NCBI GenBank assembly: GCA_004194705.1
Contig: SADC01000318.1
Coordinates: 248,001 to 312,000 of the forward strand
Direction: 5' to 3'
Length of the DNA: 64,000 nucleotides
Source: Ditylenchus dipsaci
Taxonomy: Eukaryota > Nematoda > Chromadorea > Rhabditida > Anguinidae
This document shows positions 21,600 through 33,884 of this stretch, in pieces. The position numbers were made by a program, and so were the translations under genes. The notes below the pieces were generated by a model. That model was not told where the DNA came from. It saw only the letters and a list, made by a program, of their open reading frames with translations, and searched no databases. Within the stretch, counting starts at the first letter, position 1; every line of letters begins with the position of its first letter.

Positions 21600-24170
21600 A
21601 AAAATATGGAGGACTAATGCCTTTTTGACCATTATTAAATTACCTACTGCAAGGAAGTTCAACTAGATAGCCCTATCACTTTTCTGAGCACACTAAATCG
21701 GTTTCTCAAAATTAAAAAAAAAGCCGAAAGTGGTAACTGATGTCGAAAAAAGAAAAAAAATTAAAAAGGCTAGTTCATACACTTTAAAATAATTACAAAA
21801 ATCAATGCTGAAAGACTTAGCAAGCAGAAAAACAAAATGAAAGCAAAACAAATATTTATGCGAAATTTGGATTATAGTATTGAAAACTGACATGCAAACC
21901 TCTCTTTCTCTCACTCTCAATGATAAAAAAAGTTATTTGCACGAAAGGCTACCTTCTTTTTGAGGATTTACTTTACATTTTTTTCAATTTTGACCAATTA
22001 TACATTTATTTCGAGAAAAAAAGTATTTTAGACGTCAAATACCATAGCTATTATAGATAAAAAAAGTTACAAATTTCGATGTTTTTTGTTACTTTATTCG
22101 AACTTATGTGGTTGGAATTGCAATTTCTTTGATTGGAAAATATTTGAAATTTCTAAAAAAAATGCTAATTGGCCATTCACCTTTCCAGTTAGTTTAAAAA
22201 ATATGTAAAAAAGTATAGTTTAGTTACTGTTTGAGTCTAGTGCCAAAATTAGTAGTTATTTGTAAAAAAAAGTATTTGTTCACATAGCTATGTGTAAAGC
22301 ATTCAGTCAGTTAGTTTTAAAACGTGTTATTCAAAGTGATTTCTGAAATATATAATAAAAGTTTAAAAATAATATAACCACCGTAAGCCAATAAGAGTTG
22401 TTCTGCGAATATATTGCTGGATTAGGTACAAATTTATCAACAATAATTTAACTTCAAAAAAGGCTCCGAATTATCAAAACATATGACGAATAACTATTAA
22501 AAGGGTTCCGAGTCATTTTTTTTTTTAAATTTGCTTTTTTGAAACTTTAAATGTTTTTTATTTCTGAAAATTCTAGTCAAAAAGATTTCGCTTCAAATGA
22601 CAATAAGCACTGGATAAAACGACCTCAGCGCTACGAACAAAATTAGGGTGGTCGCACGAAAAATTAAATTCCACAAATTGCTGTGCTTATCAAGTTTCAT
22701 GATCCTTTGAATTATTATGTCCTGCCTAGTTTTTTTGTGAAAACTATTTAGACCATATAATATAATCTATGCGGGTGTGAACCGGGCTGAAAAAATTGAA
22801 TAGTCAAATCAAAAATTTGACTACTTAAACTATTTGAAAACACTAGTCGGGAATAATTTTCATCGGGTTTGAATAAATGAAAAAATGTTGACGAAATGCA
22901 CATTTAGAGGAAAAAACAGCCTTATGAGACCTATTTGGCCACTTTTAGGCAAAGAGGAGGGGATCCCGTGCTCTATCTAGGTACTTTATTATACAAAATA
23001 CATTATATATTTTTCTATACAATTATTTTTAGCTATAGTTCAGTGAAATTTATTCAAGCTTTTTTTTGTCAATAAAGTAAGTAATTAAGAACAACTATAC
23101 TAATAGTAGTAGACAAAAGTGAGTTTAACAAATTTTCTCAACTCCAAACCAAAAAGACGAAAAAATACATTTACTTCTCTCAAAATTATAACTACTTCTA
23201 ATACTACACCAGCCAGCTAGCTAACAAACAAACCAGCGAGTATAAAAACAGAACTACAACTCAAAAAGGATAAAAACATCAAAAAGCTCTACTGCTGCAT
23301 GTTAGACACTTGAAATAAGACAGGCAGAGAAAATAAAAATAAAACACAAATTTTTCGTTTGACTCACGCACTAACAGCTTACGAATTTTCAATCAATAAA
23401 AATGGCTTCGATATTTTGAAAAAAAGAAAGGTTGGGATTGCTAACATTTTTGAGATTTTTATCTAAAATCTTTGTAAGTTTGTACAAGATACTTCGAAAA
23501 TCCCATAGTCTCTTATAACTTACCTTGTTATGAGGCTCAAGTATAACGTTTTGTGCAGTTTTTACGCTGAACACGGTAGGCGCAAAAAATTTTGGAATAA
23601 TTCAATTAAGCGGGATATAAGGGTTCCGATGCTGGTGACTTATTCTCAAATGTCTACTTTTTTCTTATATAAGGGAATTTTTATTCAATATCAGGATGAT
23701 TATTAGAAAAAAAATTTATGTAAAAATTGTTAGTAATTACCATTGTCTTAGACACGCTATATTTATTGTAAGGCCACTAAAAGGTTTAAAGTACTAAAAA
23801 TTTTAGGCAGAAGAATACTTGGCCGCACTATAGTATAAAACCTTCTCCCGAAAACTTCCAAAATAATGTTTTTTCGCTATTTCGAGCACTGATACATGCT
23901 TAAAAATCGTTTTTAGAATTGGGAAGATACTTGTTACCGAATATTTTTTGACCAAAAATGACCAAAATCACGAATAAAATCACAAAATTTGAAAAAGGTT
24001 TTTTTGAATAACAACAGGGACCAAGGCATATTTTTTCGGGGGTACTCCCAACACATACAGAGCCAGAGTTTCTATATGCGATAGGCCTCAGTCCTCAAAA
24101 CTATGTTGAAATTATATTTTTTTGGGACGTTTTTGGACCTTTTTTAGAGACAAGTTGATCTTTCGGCTAT
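21600..24170. other. Gene-free AT-rich stretch
   Basis: No exon, RNA gene or clear element ends recognised in about 2.6 kb. Minus-strand reading frames at 21693-21920 and 23389-23574 are Phe/Lys-rich and look like chance. Confidence 0.4.
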
Positions 24171-24416
24171 AAGTTATGGGTATCATGGTTTTGGTCAGGT
24201 TTAGTCACGAATTTTATTTGTCTAAGAGTGTCTTCCTGCTACTAAGAATGTGTTTAAAGCAGAGCTCCAAATCGTCCTCTTTAAAAAGATTTGTCTTTTT
24301 TGGCACCCTAACTCTTTTTTCATTTTTGAAAATTCAGTCGAAATCTTTTTTTTTCGATTCAAAATGGCAAGAAGCACTGGATGAAATGACCTTTTTACTT
24401 CAGAAACAGTCAATAC

Positions 24417-24722
24417 TAGTGCTGCGCATTTGTGTTTTTGCGATGTTGCGATGCGATGTTTTTGGGTCCGAGGACTTGCGATGCGATTTTGCGATGTTTC
24501 AAAACTTTGCGATGCGATGTTGCGATGCGATGTTTAAGGCAAAATTTCGTGCGATGTTGCGATGTTTGTGATGCGATATATCGCATCGCACGCAGCACTA
24601 ATCATTACATCAGATGGATGTCGTTGCGATGTCGTTTCAGATTTGCGATGCGATGTTGCGATGTTTCAAAACTTTGCGATGCGATGTTTGCGATGCGATA
24701 TATCGCATCGCACGCAGCACTA
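24417..24722. mobile_element. hAT-type MITE made of GCGATG repeats
   Basis: Flanked by a perfect 8-bp duplication GTCAATAC (24409-24416, 24723-24730). Ends TAGTGCTGCG and CGCAGCACTA. The interior is tandem GCGATG / GCGATGTT words, ending in the palindrome GCGATATATCGC; that block and the CGCAGCACTA end are present twice (24570 and 24695). The terminus and 8-bp duplication are diagnostic of hAT elements. Its target is the edge of the neighbouring MITE. Confidence 0.92.
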
Positions 24723-24729
24723 GTCAATA

Positions 24730-24887
24730 CCGTATATTCTCTAATAAAAGACCACTCTCTAATAAACGACCATGTCCACATTTTTTGACTAGGATTTCAG
24801 AGTTAAGGCCATTTTCGATTGACAATTTCCCGATTTTTTAGGGTTTGAAAAATAAAAGACTATGGTCTTTTATCAAAGAATTTACGG
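24730..24887. mobile_element. CCGTATT-family MITE with tag AAAAGACCA
   Basis: Ends CCGTATATTCTCTAATAAAA and ATCAAAGAATTTACGG, flanked by TA on both sides. AAAAGACCACTCTCTAATAAA is followed by CGACCA, and the tag returns inverted as TGGTCTTTTAT. The hAT element at 24417-24722 lies directly beside it, with its 8-bp duplication ending on the first C of this MITE. Confidence 0.85.
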
Positions 24888-24950
24888 TATGTCCTTTTTT
24901 ACCCAAATGTCCTTTTTTTGAAAATTTTCATTCGGAGCCCTGGTTTAAAG

Positions 24951-25393
24951 GGGCATGCCCACGCTAATAAGAAGTGTAACCGGGAATTCAAAATTCTTTC
25001 CCAATGATTGAACTTTTGTACGGCTTTTTAACTTGGTTTCTAAGAAAGCTACACCTAAAATTAAATTCTAGGTCTTGTTTTCTCAAAAACCAAGTTGAAA
25101 AATGCGTACAGAAGTTCAATGATTAGGAAACATTTTCAATTCCCGGGCACCACCTCGTATTAGCGTGGCCTCGCCATGGCCCCGTCTTGCACGCCGCCAA
25201 TTCAAAAAAAAATCCTATTCATTGAAGTTCTGTACGGATGCTTGAACTTGGTTTCTAACAAAACTATACCTAAAATTAAATTCTAGGTCTTGTTATGTTA
25301 AAAACCAAGTTGAAAAGTCCGCACAGAAGTTTAATGATTAGGCGAAAATTTTTGAGTTGGCGGGCACCTTCCTTATTAGCGTGGGCATGCGCG
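24951..25393. repeat. T2-like GGGGCATGCCCACG repeat cluster
   Basis: Starts TTTAAAGGGGCATGCCCACG then CTAATAAGA, and ends ATTAGCGTGGGCATGCG. In between, CTTGTACGGCTTTTTAACTTGG-like and CTAGGTCTTG segments are repeated in both orientations three or four times. Same family as 5915-6680. Confidence 0.6.
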
Positions 25394-25818
25394 GAACGTT
25401 TCAGTATTCTAAATGGCGAAAAACATCATTTCGAACGTTTTTGGGAGAAGGTGATAAACTATAGTTTAGCCGACCTGTACATGCAAATTTGTCAAGTCAG
25501 CCGCCTCATTTCCGGCCAACTTTGAATTCTTTTTAGCCTCTAGCTTAAACAAAGACATTAGTGAATGCTTTTTTGAAATACACATTTTGTAGAGGATATT
25601 TTGTCGGACAAAATGAGTATAAACATGCATAATAAAAAGTTTATTCTTATGCTTGAAAAAGAAGTTGAATCGGGCGAGTGTTGGGATCTTTTTTTAACTC
25701 CTGGCACTATTTTTGATTTTATCTGTTTTTAAACAAACTCTTTATTATGCGTCTTTATACTCATTTTGCAGGCCGGAATATCCCCTACAAAGTTTCCACT
25801 TCAAAAACGCATTCACTT
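25394..25818. other. No feature recognised
   Basis: AT-rich. TATTTTGTCGGACAAAATGAG forms a short hairpin near 25600. Nothing else is supported. Confidence 0.35.
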
Positions 25819-27190
25819 AAAAGAGAAATTCTGTAATTTTGTAGTTTCGTCGGACCCCTCAGAAAATTGGAAATTAAGTGTTTGGGCTCAAATGATAGCC
25901 TACGATGTGCTGAGTACGATAACACCAAATTCGAGCAATTTTTTTCACTAATTCGCCGAGCTGTGGCCTCTCGAAGTTTGGTACTCAGAAAAACCAGTAC
26001 ATTTCTCATAATGATTTATACTTAGTGAAAATATAATAATTCACACTTGTTTTAAAACTTATTCCATGCAGAATGAGGTGCTCTTTCTAACGAGTACAAA
26101 AAATCCATAGCATGTGATAAATTTCTGTGTTAAAAGTGTGTTTTTTTTTCAAAAAATCAGCATTTTTCAAACACCAATTTTTGGCGTAAAAACCGCCGTT
26201 AAAATCGGAAATCAGCGTGTATTCTCTTAAATTTCAGTGCATTCAAAAGAGCATTTCATAAGACAGCTTTCTCAAAAAAAACCCGGAACAATTACGGAAG
26301 GCAAGACGAAAAAGGCATTTGAAGTTTACTAGTCATCCTAACTCTTTTGAGTTTTTGACGTCAAATTTTTTTTCACTAGGCAAACCTGAAATTCTCTTCT
26401 TCTAAAACTACTCTTAGAGGTGTACTTTGAATGTCATATTTTTAATTCCTCTCAGCACAATAAACTTTCAAACAAGTCAACAATTGGTGAATCAAATATT
26501 TATTATTCTGAGAAAAATTTGAAATATGACATTCAAAGTACACTTCTAAGAGTGGTTCTAGAAGCAAATAAGATACGCTGATCACGAATCCGGTGTCAGA
26601 ATTTCAGGTTTACCTAGTACAAAAAAATTTTACGTCAAAAACTGAAAAGAGTTAGTGATGACTAGCCAACTTCAAAGGCCTTTTTCGTCTCACCTCCCTC
26701 ATTTTTTTCCGGGTTTTTCTTTGCCAGAAACGTGCCTTAGGAAATGTTCTTTCTGATGCACTAGAATTCAGAAGGGTGCACGCTGATTTCCGATTTTTAT
26801 GGCAGTTTTTACGCCAAAAATTGGTAGTCGAAAAATGGGGATTTTTTGAAAAAAACACACTTCCTTAGCCAAAATTTATTACAGAATATAGAATTTTTGT
26901 ACTTGTTAGAAAGAGCAGCTCATTTTGCGTCGAATAAAGTCTTGAACGAGTGTACATCATCATATTTTCACTAAGTATAAAATGTTTTAAGAAATGTACT
27001 GGTTTTTCTGAGTACCAAACTTCGGGAGGCCACAGCTCGGCGATATAGTAAGAAAAATCGGTCGAATTTGGTGTTATCGTACTCAGCACATCGTAAGCTT
27101 TCATTTAAGCCCAAACACTTAATTTCCAATTTTCTGAGGGGTCGCGGTGGCCTTGATAAAACTACAAAATTACAGAAATTCTCTTTTTAA
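25819..27190. mobile_element. 1.37-kb long foldback element
   Basis: The arms, roughly 620-650 bp each, are inverted and diverged copies. AAAGAGAAATTCTGTAATTTT at 25820 pairs with the sequence near 27165. TACGATGTGCTGAGTACGAT near 25901 pairs near 27087. GTACTTTGAATGTCATATTT near 26420 pairs with AAATATGACATTCAAAGTAC near 26522. The loop is about 26445-26519. No target duplication or coding frame was identified. Confidence 0.8.
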
Positions 27191-27589
27191 ACATTTTGCA
27201 ATATGGAGCCCATAAGCAGTTTAAAGATGGACGGAACTGAGGGGGTTGACTTAACAACTTTGCCGTCAACGATTTAACTTTAACTGATACTCAAACAATT
27301 CTTTTGCCCATTCGCACCAGTCATAATCTTCTCTAGAAAATGTAAAAAGAGTTTCTCTGTTACCAATCAAAGTCATGCCTGCCTGAAAAAACAGCTCGAG
27401 GGGTTTCCTTGTGAGATGCAAGAGAACTTTGAAAATAAATTTTTGCGTATTCTTGAAAAATCCTAAGCTTCTTGAGAACCTGGCTCCTTAGCTATGAAGA
27501 CTTACAAAAAGTAGCACAACTAACAATCCAAAATTTTAAAACCTTGAAACCACCTAATAGTTTTCGATAACTGACCCACGGCAACAGAG
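27191..27589. other. No feature recognised
   Basis: Unremarkable intergenic sequence. No splice-flanked open frame or element ends seen. Confidence 0.35.
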
Positions 27590-28630
27590 GAATTTTTTAA
27601 AGGTTAATCATTTTTTTCTGTAGCAAATATAGTTTTTGTTGTGGCAAAAAAAATTTTTCCATGGCTAATTTTTTTTCGTAGCTAATTTATGTTTTTCTGG
27701 GGCAAATTTAATTTTTTTGTGGTAAATTCGATTTTCGCCTGTGGGGCATCTACTTGAGGTAGTATGTTTGTTTAATTTTTTAAAATAAGAAAATGTACAT
27801 GGAACTGCCGATCCGCTAAATCCTCACATATTTTTGGTTTCTTCAGATCGAAAACCGATTTTCGCGAAAACCGAACCGAAAATTCTGGTCTTCGGTTTGG
27901 TCGAGCCAACCGAAAATGTCAATTCTTGTAAGATCATAGCCAGTTGGCAGAAAATCCAAACACTCTAATCTTCACACGACTGCGACGACATACGGACTGA
28001 AGTGCTCTTCTTCGGAAAGGGGTGGAGCATAGTTTGGCTAAGGTGGACAGAATTATCATCACGCGTGTTATTGATTTGGTACATTCGGTAAGCTTGAGCA
28101 ATTTCATTACTCCTCCATCAGATGTTGTAAAGTAATGGAGCAGAGGCCCAGAGATCCAGGTTTGTGCGTTAAATTAGACCTAAAAAATTATTAAGACTCC
28201 AGCCACTTCACCTGCAGTCAATCGATGTACTTTTTATGAACTCCAAGTTTTTCATGGACTCAGGATACAATACTTCCTAATTATCATACATCATTAAAGT
28301 TTTTAGAATTTAATATAAATAAAAAAGCATACAACCTCAAATGCCGTATAACCTCTATTAATCCCGCACCCTCTAATAATCCCCCACCCCTCATTTTTTT
28401 GACTAAGATTTCAGAGTTAAGGGCGTTTTTCATTTACAATTTCGAAATTTTTTAGGGGTTGAAAATTAATCCCCCATGGGGTTTAAAAGAGGTTATACGG
28501 TAGATTAGCTAAAGACGAAAATCAGATTTGCTACAAAATAGAGTAAATTAGCCACAGAAAAAAAACATTTTTGCCACAAAAAAAACTAAATTCGCTACAG
28601 AAAAAATGATTAAACATTTTTAAAACACTT
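27590..28630. mobile_element. Foldback element with GTAGCAAAT / GTGGCAAA repeats
   Basis: The left arm repeats units such as TTTTTCTGTAGCAAATATAG, GTTGTGGCAAAA and GTAGCTAATTTATG (27600-27730). The right arm, 28505-28625, has the inverse units ATTTGCTACAAAATAGAG, TTAGCCACAGAAAA and TTGCCACAAAA. The MITE at 28344-28500 is nested inside the right half. Confidence 0.65.
28344..28500. mobile_element. CCGTATA-variant MITE with tag AATCCCGCACCC
   Basis: Ends CCGTATAACCTCTATTAATC and its inverse GGTTATACGG followed by TA; the left flank is TG. The tag ATCCCGCACCC is repeated as AATCCCCCACCCC and again inverted as GATTAATTTTC / CCCCCATGGGG near the right. Nested in 27590-28630. Confidence 0.75.
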
Positions 28631-28639
28631 AGTGTTGTA

Positions 28640-30019
28640 AATTTTTTCTAACAAACAAGCAATTTTTTTTTATCAAAATATAGTTTACAAACCAAAACTG
28701 CCTACACAATAACATTTAGAACGGTGAAAAAGTGTTCGCTCCCCTACTATCTTTTTTAATCACACACACCTGGAAAATTAAATACTAATTCCCATAGCAG
28801 ACTTTTTCTGCTTGCCTACTACTGCCCTTTAAACACTACTCTTTTACTGCAACCACTACTATTTTTTCTAGAAGAGTATAGCAGCAAGCAACAAAAAAAC
28901 AAAAAAGTTGTGGTATTAGCAAGACTTTATTACTACTGCTGCATTACATTTTAGGAATTGTGTCTTTAAATAGCTTGTTTGTTCTTTTTGCTTTCTAATG
29001 AATAAAATGTTTTTTGCACGTGATTTTTGGTTAGTTTTAGTAGGCGTATACAAATTTATTGAAGTAGAACTGTTTAGGAGAGATTTGCTTTTGTGTTGGG
29101 TGAAAGAAATTGTAAAAAGGGTGAGACAAAAGCCATCAATCATGGTATCTTATCTCAAAATTTTAGTTTTATGCTTAAAAAGGCATACGATCAGTAAGCT
29201 CGAGCAATTTCATTACTCATCCATCGTGCATACGATAATGGGAAAAAAATCTTGAATTTTTTTTGGTAAATCTTAAATTCTGACATGGTATTCATGCTCA
29301 GCTTAGTTGATTTGCACATAACATTACTTTTAATTTGTTCAACACGTCGGGTACGAATTCTAAGACCTGTGCAGCTAGACTCAGAATTTCATGCTGAACA
29401 CAATAGTGCGGGTCTCATCCGCTTCTATCGGTGACGGACTGGGCGAAAAGTCCATATTTAGAAAGTGACCTGAACTGTTCAAACATATTTCACAAAAAGG
29501 GATACATCTTTCTGACTATATGTGTACGCACATAATAATATTTCCTTTTAAATAGGAGAAAATGCGCTTTTTAATGCATATTTAACTTTTTATTTTTGTA
29601 GAGTGAACAGTGAAATAAACACATGTAAAAAATAGGTGTCATTTTCAGATCACGGGATTTTCGCAAAAAGTGCCTCTAACTTTTTGGCAATGCTTTTTAG
29701 ATATCGCCGTTAAGTAGCAAATGATAGAAATTTTTATCATTTTGATGCCAAATACACTTTTAATGAATTCAATAACTGTGACAGTCTATTCAAAATAAAT
29801 GTGGGCAGGAGGGTCTTATCATGAAGCCTCAGGCTGCCTAAAAAGATCATTTTTTGTGTGTTTCATGAAACATGTGGAAAACAGGTAGGACCTGGTGGAC
29901 CATTTTTGGAAAATAAAATTTTCACCAAAAATCGACTTTTTGCCTTGGGGACCGAGGCAAAAAGTACTGGAGGGTATCTGGATATTTTATTTTTATATAC
30001 ATAAGAGTATTCTACCTCG
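28640..30019. other. Gene-free stretch
   Basis: AT-rich. 29340-29400 carries TCTAAGACCTGTGCAGCTAG and ATTTCATGCTGAACAC, which recur inverted at 31175-31200 and near 54285, 55245 and 47975. Around 29880-29990 the words TTTTTGCCTTGGGGACCGAG mark a decayed copy of the repeat seen at 40070-40815. No gene supported. Confidence 0.4.
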
Positions 30020-30130
30020 TTTCGGTTACTAGATCTGGGCAAAAAAACTCTCTAAATGCATTTATGATCAAGAGTCTTGCTCGGAATTATGTCTAAGATA
30101 AGTGAGTGCGCGCATCTCTAACTCTCAAGC
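30020..30130. repeat. Dispersed repeat family (TCTCGGAATCATG / GCGCGCATCTCTAACTC)
   Basis: A segment with ATGCATTTATGATCAAGAGT, CTCGGAATTATGTCTAAG and GTGAGTGCGCGCATCTCTAA. Copies occur at about 36160-36260, 39170-39230, 40400-40560, 47735-47835 and 48280-48350. Several are followed by C-rich or G-rich hairpins. The family is not assigned. Confidence 0.6.
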
Positions 30131-31614
30131 CCCCTCACAGCGTGTCCAAACTTTATATGCTGTCAACTAGATATTGGCGTTGTGTCTTTGAATTTTTGTT
30201 TTTTTGATAATTATTCGAATTTCTAACGCGTCTTTACGAATTTTTTTTCGAAACTTTTTATTTTCTATTGCATGAAAGATGATTCGTAAAGATTGACATT
30301 ATCAAAAATGAAATTTTTGTCTAATTTGTGTCACTAAACTGAATTTCTAGTGCAATTTTGGTGTTCAATTGTTCAAATATAATTTTGTTATTTTTTCTGC
30401 AGCATTTGCCAAAGTTTTAGTGGCTGTTCTTTTCTAGTCTGTTTCTTCACCTTTTTCGTGGTCACTTTTACCAAAAAATCACAAAAAGATAGTGAAATTC
30501 TTTAAAAATATGGTGGTGAAATGTTGTCGTAAAATGGATATGCGGCTTTAAAGGCTAGGAACTTTGTCAGGAAACTAGACAAATTTTATTTTAAACCACT
30601 CATCGATAGCCCAGATGAAGGGCTATATTTTGTAGGCTCACTTTTTTCTATATATATGGAAAGAGATATGGGGCCAAAGCAGTCTGTCAATAAATCACTA
30701 AAATAAATAATTAAAAACAAAGTTAACTAAATGCACACAATTTGAATGTACAATGAGAAAAATAAAAACACAGAAAGATAAAGCTGGAGCTCAGCTTTTG
30801 ATTGATATAATGTGTCTAACTTTTAACAATGAAATTGAAAAAGTGAAAATTCGGAATCCAAAAGTTATCGCTCTGTCTCGACACGAAACTAGTAATTTTA
30901 AACTGAATTTGTACGCTGTGGCCTGCGCCCCTTCGGGACGCAGAGGGCTTGAAACGGGCCTTTTTTCACAAAATCGCTGAAAACCGATCCTGTGAAAAAA
31001 AAATCGAAAAAATGAGCCTTTGAGAAATAAAAAAATAAAAAAAATTAGTTCATCTAAAGATGCGCCGAAACGTCTTCTATATGTTTGCTTTCATGACCCC
31101 CAATGAAAAAAATTGCGAAAAGGTATAGAAAACATCAATTGAAATAAGTCGTCAATTTGAAGTTGCGGCACTGGCTGCACAGGTCTTAGAGTCCGTACTC
31201 AACTTGTTTAATGCCTGTCGATTTTTATATTCCACTCAGGACAACAAGTATTTGATTTTCAGTATTTGAATGTTTGATTAGTCAATAAGTCAACCCTAGT
31301 TTGTTGGCTCAAGTGGAATTTATAGTTTGACAACGGTATTTTAAGAGCAGTTTTGTAAGCACATCTACTGAGCTGAGAATGAATCTGGTGTAAAAATTGA
31401 GGGTTTGCCAAATATTGCAAAAAGCTTTGAAAAATTCGTGTTACAACTTCAGAAGGGGAAAAAATCAGAAGAGAATTTCAGTTTTTAAAATTGCTTTATA
31501 ACATTTTTTCCCATGTTTCATCCAAAAAATCGCAAAAATCTTGCCTTGGCACCGATTCTTATAAAAACCATGCACAGCTTTTGCCTATCCTGTAAATCGT
31601 CAAAAGTTTTAAAG
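30131..31614. other. No gene recognised
   Basis: A plus-strand frame at 30753-30980 ends in a GC-rich CGCCCCTTCGGGACGCAGAG stretch but lacks splice signals and family resemblance. Otherwise AT-rich sequence. Confidence 0.35.
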
Positions 31615-31868
31615 TCTTTAAAACAGTAATCTCAAAAGAAAAATTAGCAAAAAACTAGTTTTCACATTATCGATTTGTTTTATAAAATACTGTAATAAAT
31701 GACTACAAATACATTTTGAAATAATTTTCAATTTAGGAAGTGAAGCGCACTTGAATAACGTCATAAAATTTTTGTAAAAAGACGGAAGCGCTGAAGTAAA
31801 TACAAATCTCAAAAGCATCATAGAGATATATTCTTCTTGTGCGATTAACATAAACAGCTCAGCGTTTA
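31615..31868 (-). repeat. Dispersed repeat with a conserved reading frame, copy 1
   Basis: The minus strand reads MLIAQEEYISMMLLRFVFTS then LPSFYKN, TLFKCAS and PKLK. A second copy at 44724-44975 on the plus strand keeps the same frame with few changes (A to G, FM to SI, L to F). No known family is recognised. It could be a short coding exon carried by a mobile element, or simply a young repeat. Confidence 0.5.
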
Positions 31869-31869
31869 T

Positions 31870-32050
31870 ACACATCAAGCTGATTTTGTAACACAACTCA
31901 ACACCCTTTTTTTATAAAAACAAATATTTTTGTTCCGATAAGTTTTTTTATAGATCGAAAATTTGGAAAATGGCCGGGCATATGCCCGATTATTAAACGC
32001 CCGGGCATAAGACAACCCTAGTAATAAGTCGCTCTTTTTCAATTAGATAC
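31870..32050. other. Short AT-rich spacer
   Basis: Contains a small hairpin, ATGGCCGGGCATATGCCCG. Nothing else. Confidence 0.3.
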
Positions 32051-32052
32051 GT

Positions 32053-32248
32053 CGGTTTTTATTTTTATACCTTATTTTTGGGTGACCGTCCAAGTTTTCT
32101 TTCACTTTTGGTTTAAAATAATGAGGCCGTCCTAATTTTTCTAATTTTTTTCAAAAAATTGGAGTAATTAGGACGGCCTCATTATTTTAAACAAAAGTGA
32201 AAGAAAACTTGGACGGTCACCCAAAATAAGGTATAAAAATAAAAACTG
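32053..32248. repeat. Near-perfect 195-bp palindrome
   Basis: TTTTTATACCTTATTTTTGG, GTGACCGTCCAAGTTTTCTT and AATGAGGCCGTCCTAATT in the left half are repeated inverted in the right half with very few mismatches. The loop is only TTTTTTTCAAAAAA. A probable young foldback MITE; no target duplication read. Confidence 0.8.
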
Positions 32249-32249
32249 A

Positions 32250-33480
32250 CTATATGATGTAAAATAAAAAGCATTCCGTTATAAAAAAATTTGATGAAAA
32301 TGCAGGACGGCGACGAAAAAATTAAGACGGCGACGGACGGCGCAACCACTATGCCCCTGAGGTTATTTTACGTCGATATAAGGTCTTTGGAAACGCTTTT
32401 GTTAAAAAGTTACTTGGGAGGGGGAGTGGATGCTTAGGTGTGTATATGCAAGTATCAAATTTTCAGAATTTTCAGAAATTAAAATTTTCCAAAATGAACT
32501 ACTTATTTACTTGTTCCTACCGCCCACACCCCCACCCTAAAGGCCAATTTGTTCATTTTGTACTAATCTGATTTTTTGACTTGAAATTAATTTTTTGTGT
32601 GACATCAAAAACTTAAAGTGAAGAAAAATATTTAGCGCAAACATATTCTTCACCAATATGGGATCAAATACTTCTTTTTTGGCAAAAACTTGTTTAACTT
32701 CTTTAGCAAAAACTTCTTCATCTTAATTACTTTTATACAAACCTATATATTTTCTTAGCATAAAAATGTTCGCTAGATTCTATTATCTAGTAGATATATA
32801 TCTAGTAGACATTTAATAACAAGACAATTGAAAAAAGCGTGAAATTTAAAAATCGTTGATAATTACTATTGTCTCAGACATTCGACAGTAATTGTAAGGG
32901 CATTCAAAAGTTGAAATAAATTTAAAAAACCGTTAAAAATATTCGAAAAATAGAATAAAAAAAATATACAAAAAACTACTTAAACAATACCCGTTTATCA
33001 TCAGCCGAAATCAATCAATGCCTCTCAACTTTTTGTTATGGTTGAACAAGGGCAGAAAAAGCAAAATAAAAGAAAAGGAAGAAATAGAAAAGGCACTTTC
33101 ACCAACAATATCTTTAACTGACTCATTTTAGCAAAAAATGCAGAGGCTTAGTTATTTTTTTAGCGTTTTTCATGTGTAAAATTTCGGCAAATCAAGGCAA
33201 AATTTGTTTATGACAAAATTTTATAAAAATCATAATTCTTTTCCTTTATTGAAAAAAGTATAAATCTTATATCTGCCTTGTTCTGAATGAAAAGTGCTTT
33301 GTTTTTGGCTGGAAACTACCTTGTTTTTGAGTTTTAGAGAGAAAAGATGAAAAGTGCCTTGATTTGGCTGAAAGGCACCTTGATTTGTTGAAAAGTGCCT
33401 CGTTTTGGCTAAAAAGTGCCTTTTTGTTACATTGTGACTTTTTAGCTTACAAGGGAACATATGGTAGTGACGATGCGATT
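32250..33480. other. Gene-free stretch with a short AAAAGTGCCT repeat
   Basis: 33290-33425 repeats AAAGTGCCTTGATTTGGCTG-like units five times, a degenerate minisatellite. No gene seen. Confidence 0.45.
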
Positions 33481-33489
33481 CGGAAAAAC

Positions 33490-33880
33490 TCTATATACCA
33501 TTCGATAGAGAATCGAAAGGAACTTTATTTGACATAAAGATCCTTTTCTGCGGAAAAGTCCATTTTGGGGGTGAAAAATGCGTTTACTTAAACGATATAG
33601 CGATAATGATTTTCAATGAAAAAATGAGAAAAGTACGTAAACAGCTCTACATTATACCAATGACTAGCTAAAGGGTGCTCATTGTCAGCTGTAATTGTGC
33701 TTTTCTCATTTTTTCATTGAAAAGCATTATCGCCATATCGTTTAAGTAGATATAAAAATTATGAAATCATTGAGAAGCATAAAAACACAACAAAAAATAA
33801 AAAAGGGTCCATGCGGTTTTGAACTCGAGAGCATACTCGAGCACAGAACGCTTAACTACTAGACTGCCGAAGGACACATT
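33490..33880. repeat. Foldback remnant with tRNA-like sequence
   Basis: 33583-33750 is an inverted repeat: TTACTTAAACGATATAGCGA against CATATCGTTTAAGTAG, and TGAAAAAATGAGAAAAG in both arms. 33490-33540 matches an arm of the 16866-17731 element (ATACCATTCGATAG). Confidence 0.55.
33811..33873 (-). repeat. tRNA-like sequence
   Basis: Minus strand: CAGTCTAGTAGTTAAGCG resembles an A box, CGAGTTCAAAACC a B box. Acceptor pairing is poor. Part of the 33490-33880 remnant. Confidence 0.5.
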
Positions 33881-33884
33881 CATT

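Noticed and set aside
24176..24788. Overlapping frames rich in CDAM and RCDV residues
   Set aside because: They are translations of the GCGATG tandem motif in a hAT-type MITE, not a Cys-rich protein.
30753..30980. Plus-strand frame of 75 codons
   Set aside because: No splice signals, no recognised pattern, and composition like surrounding intergenic sequence.
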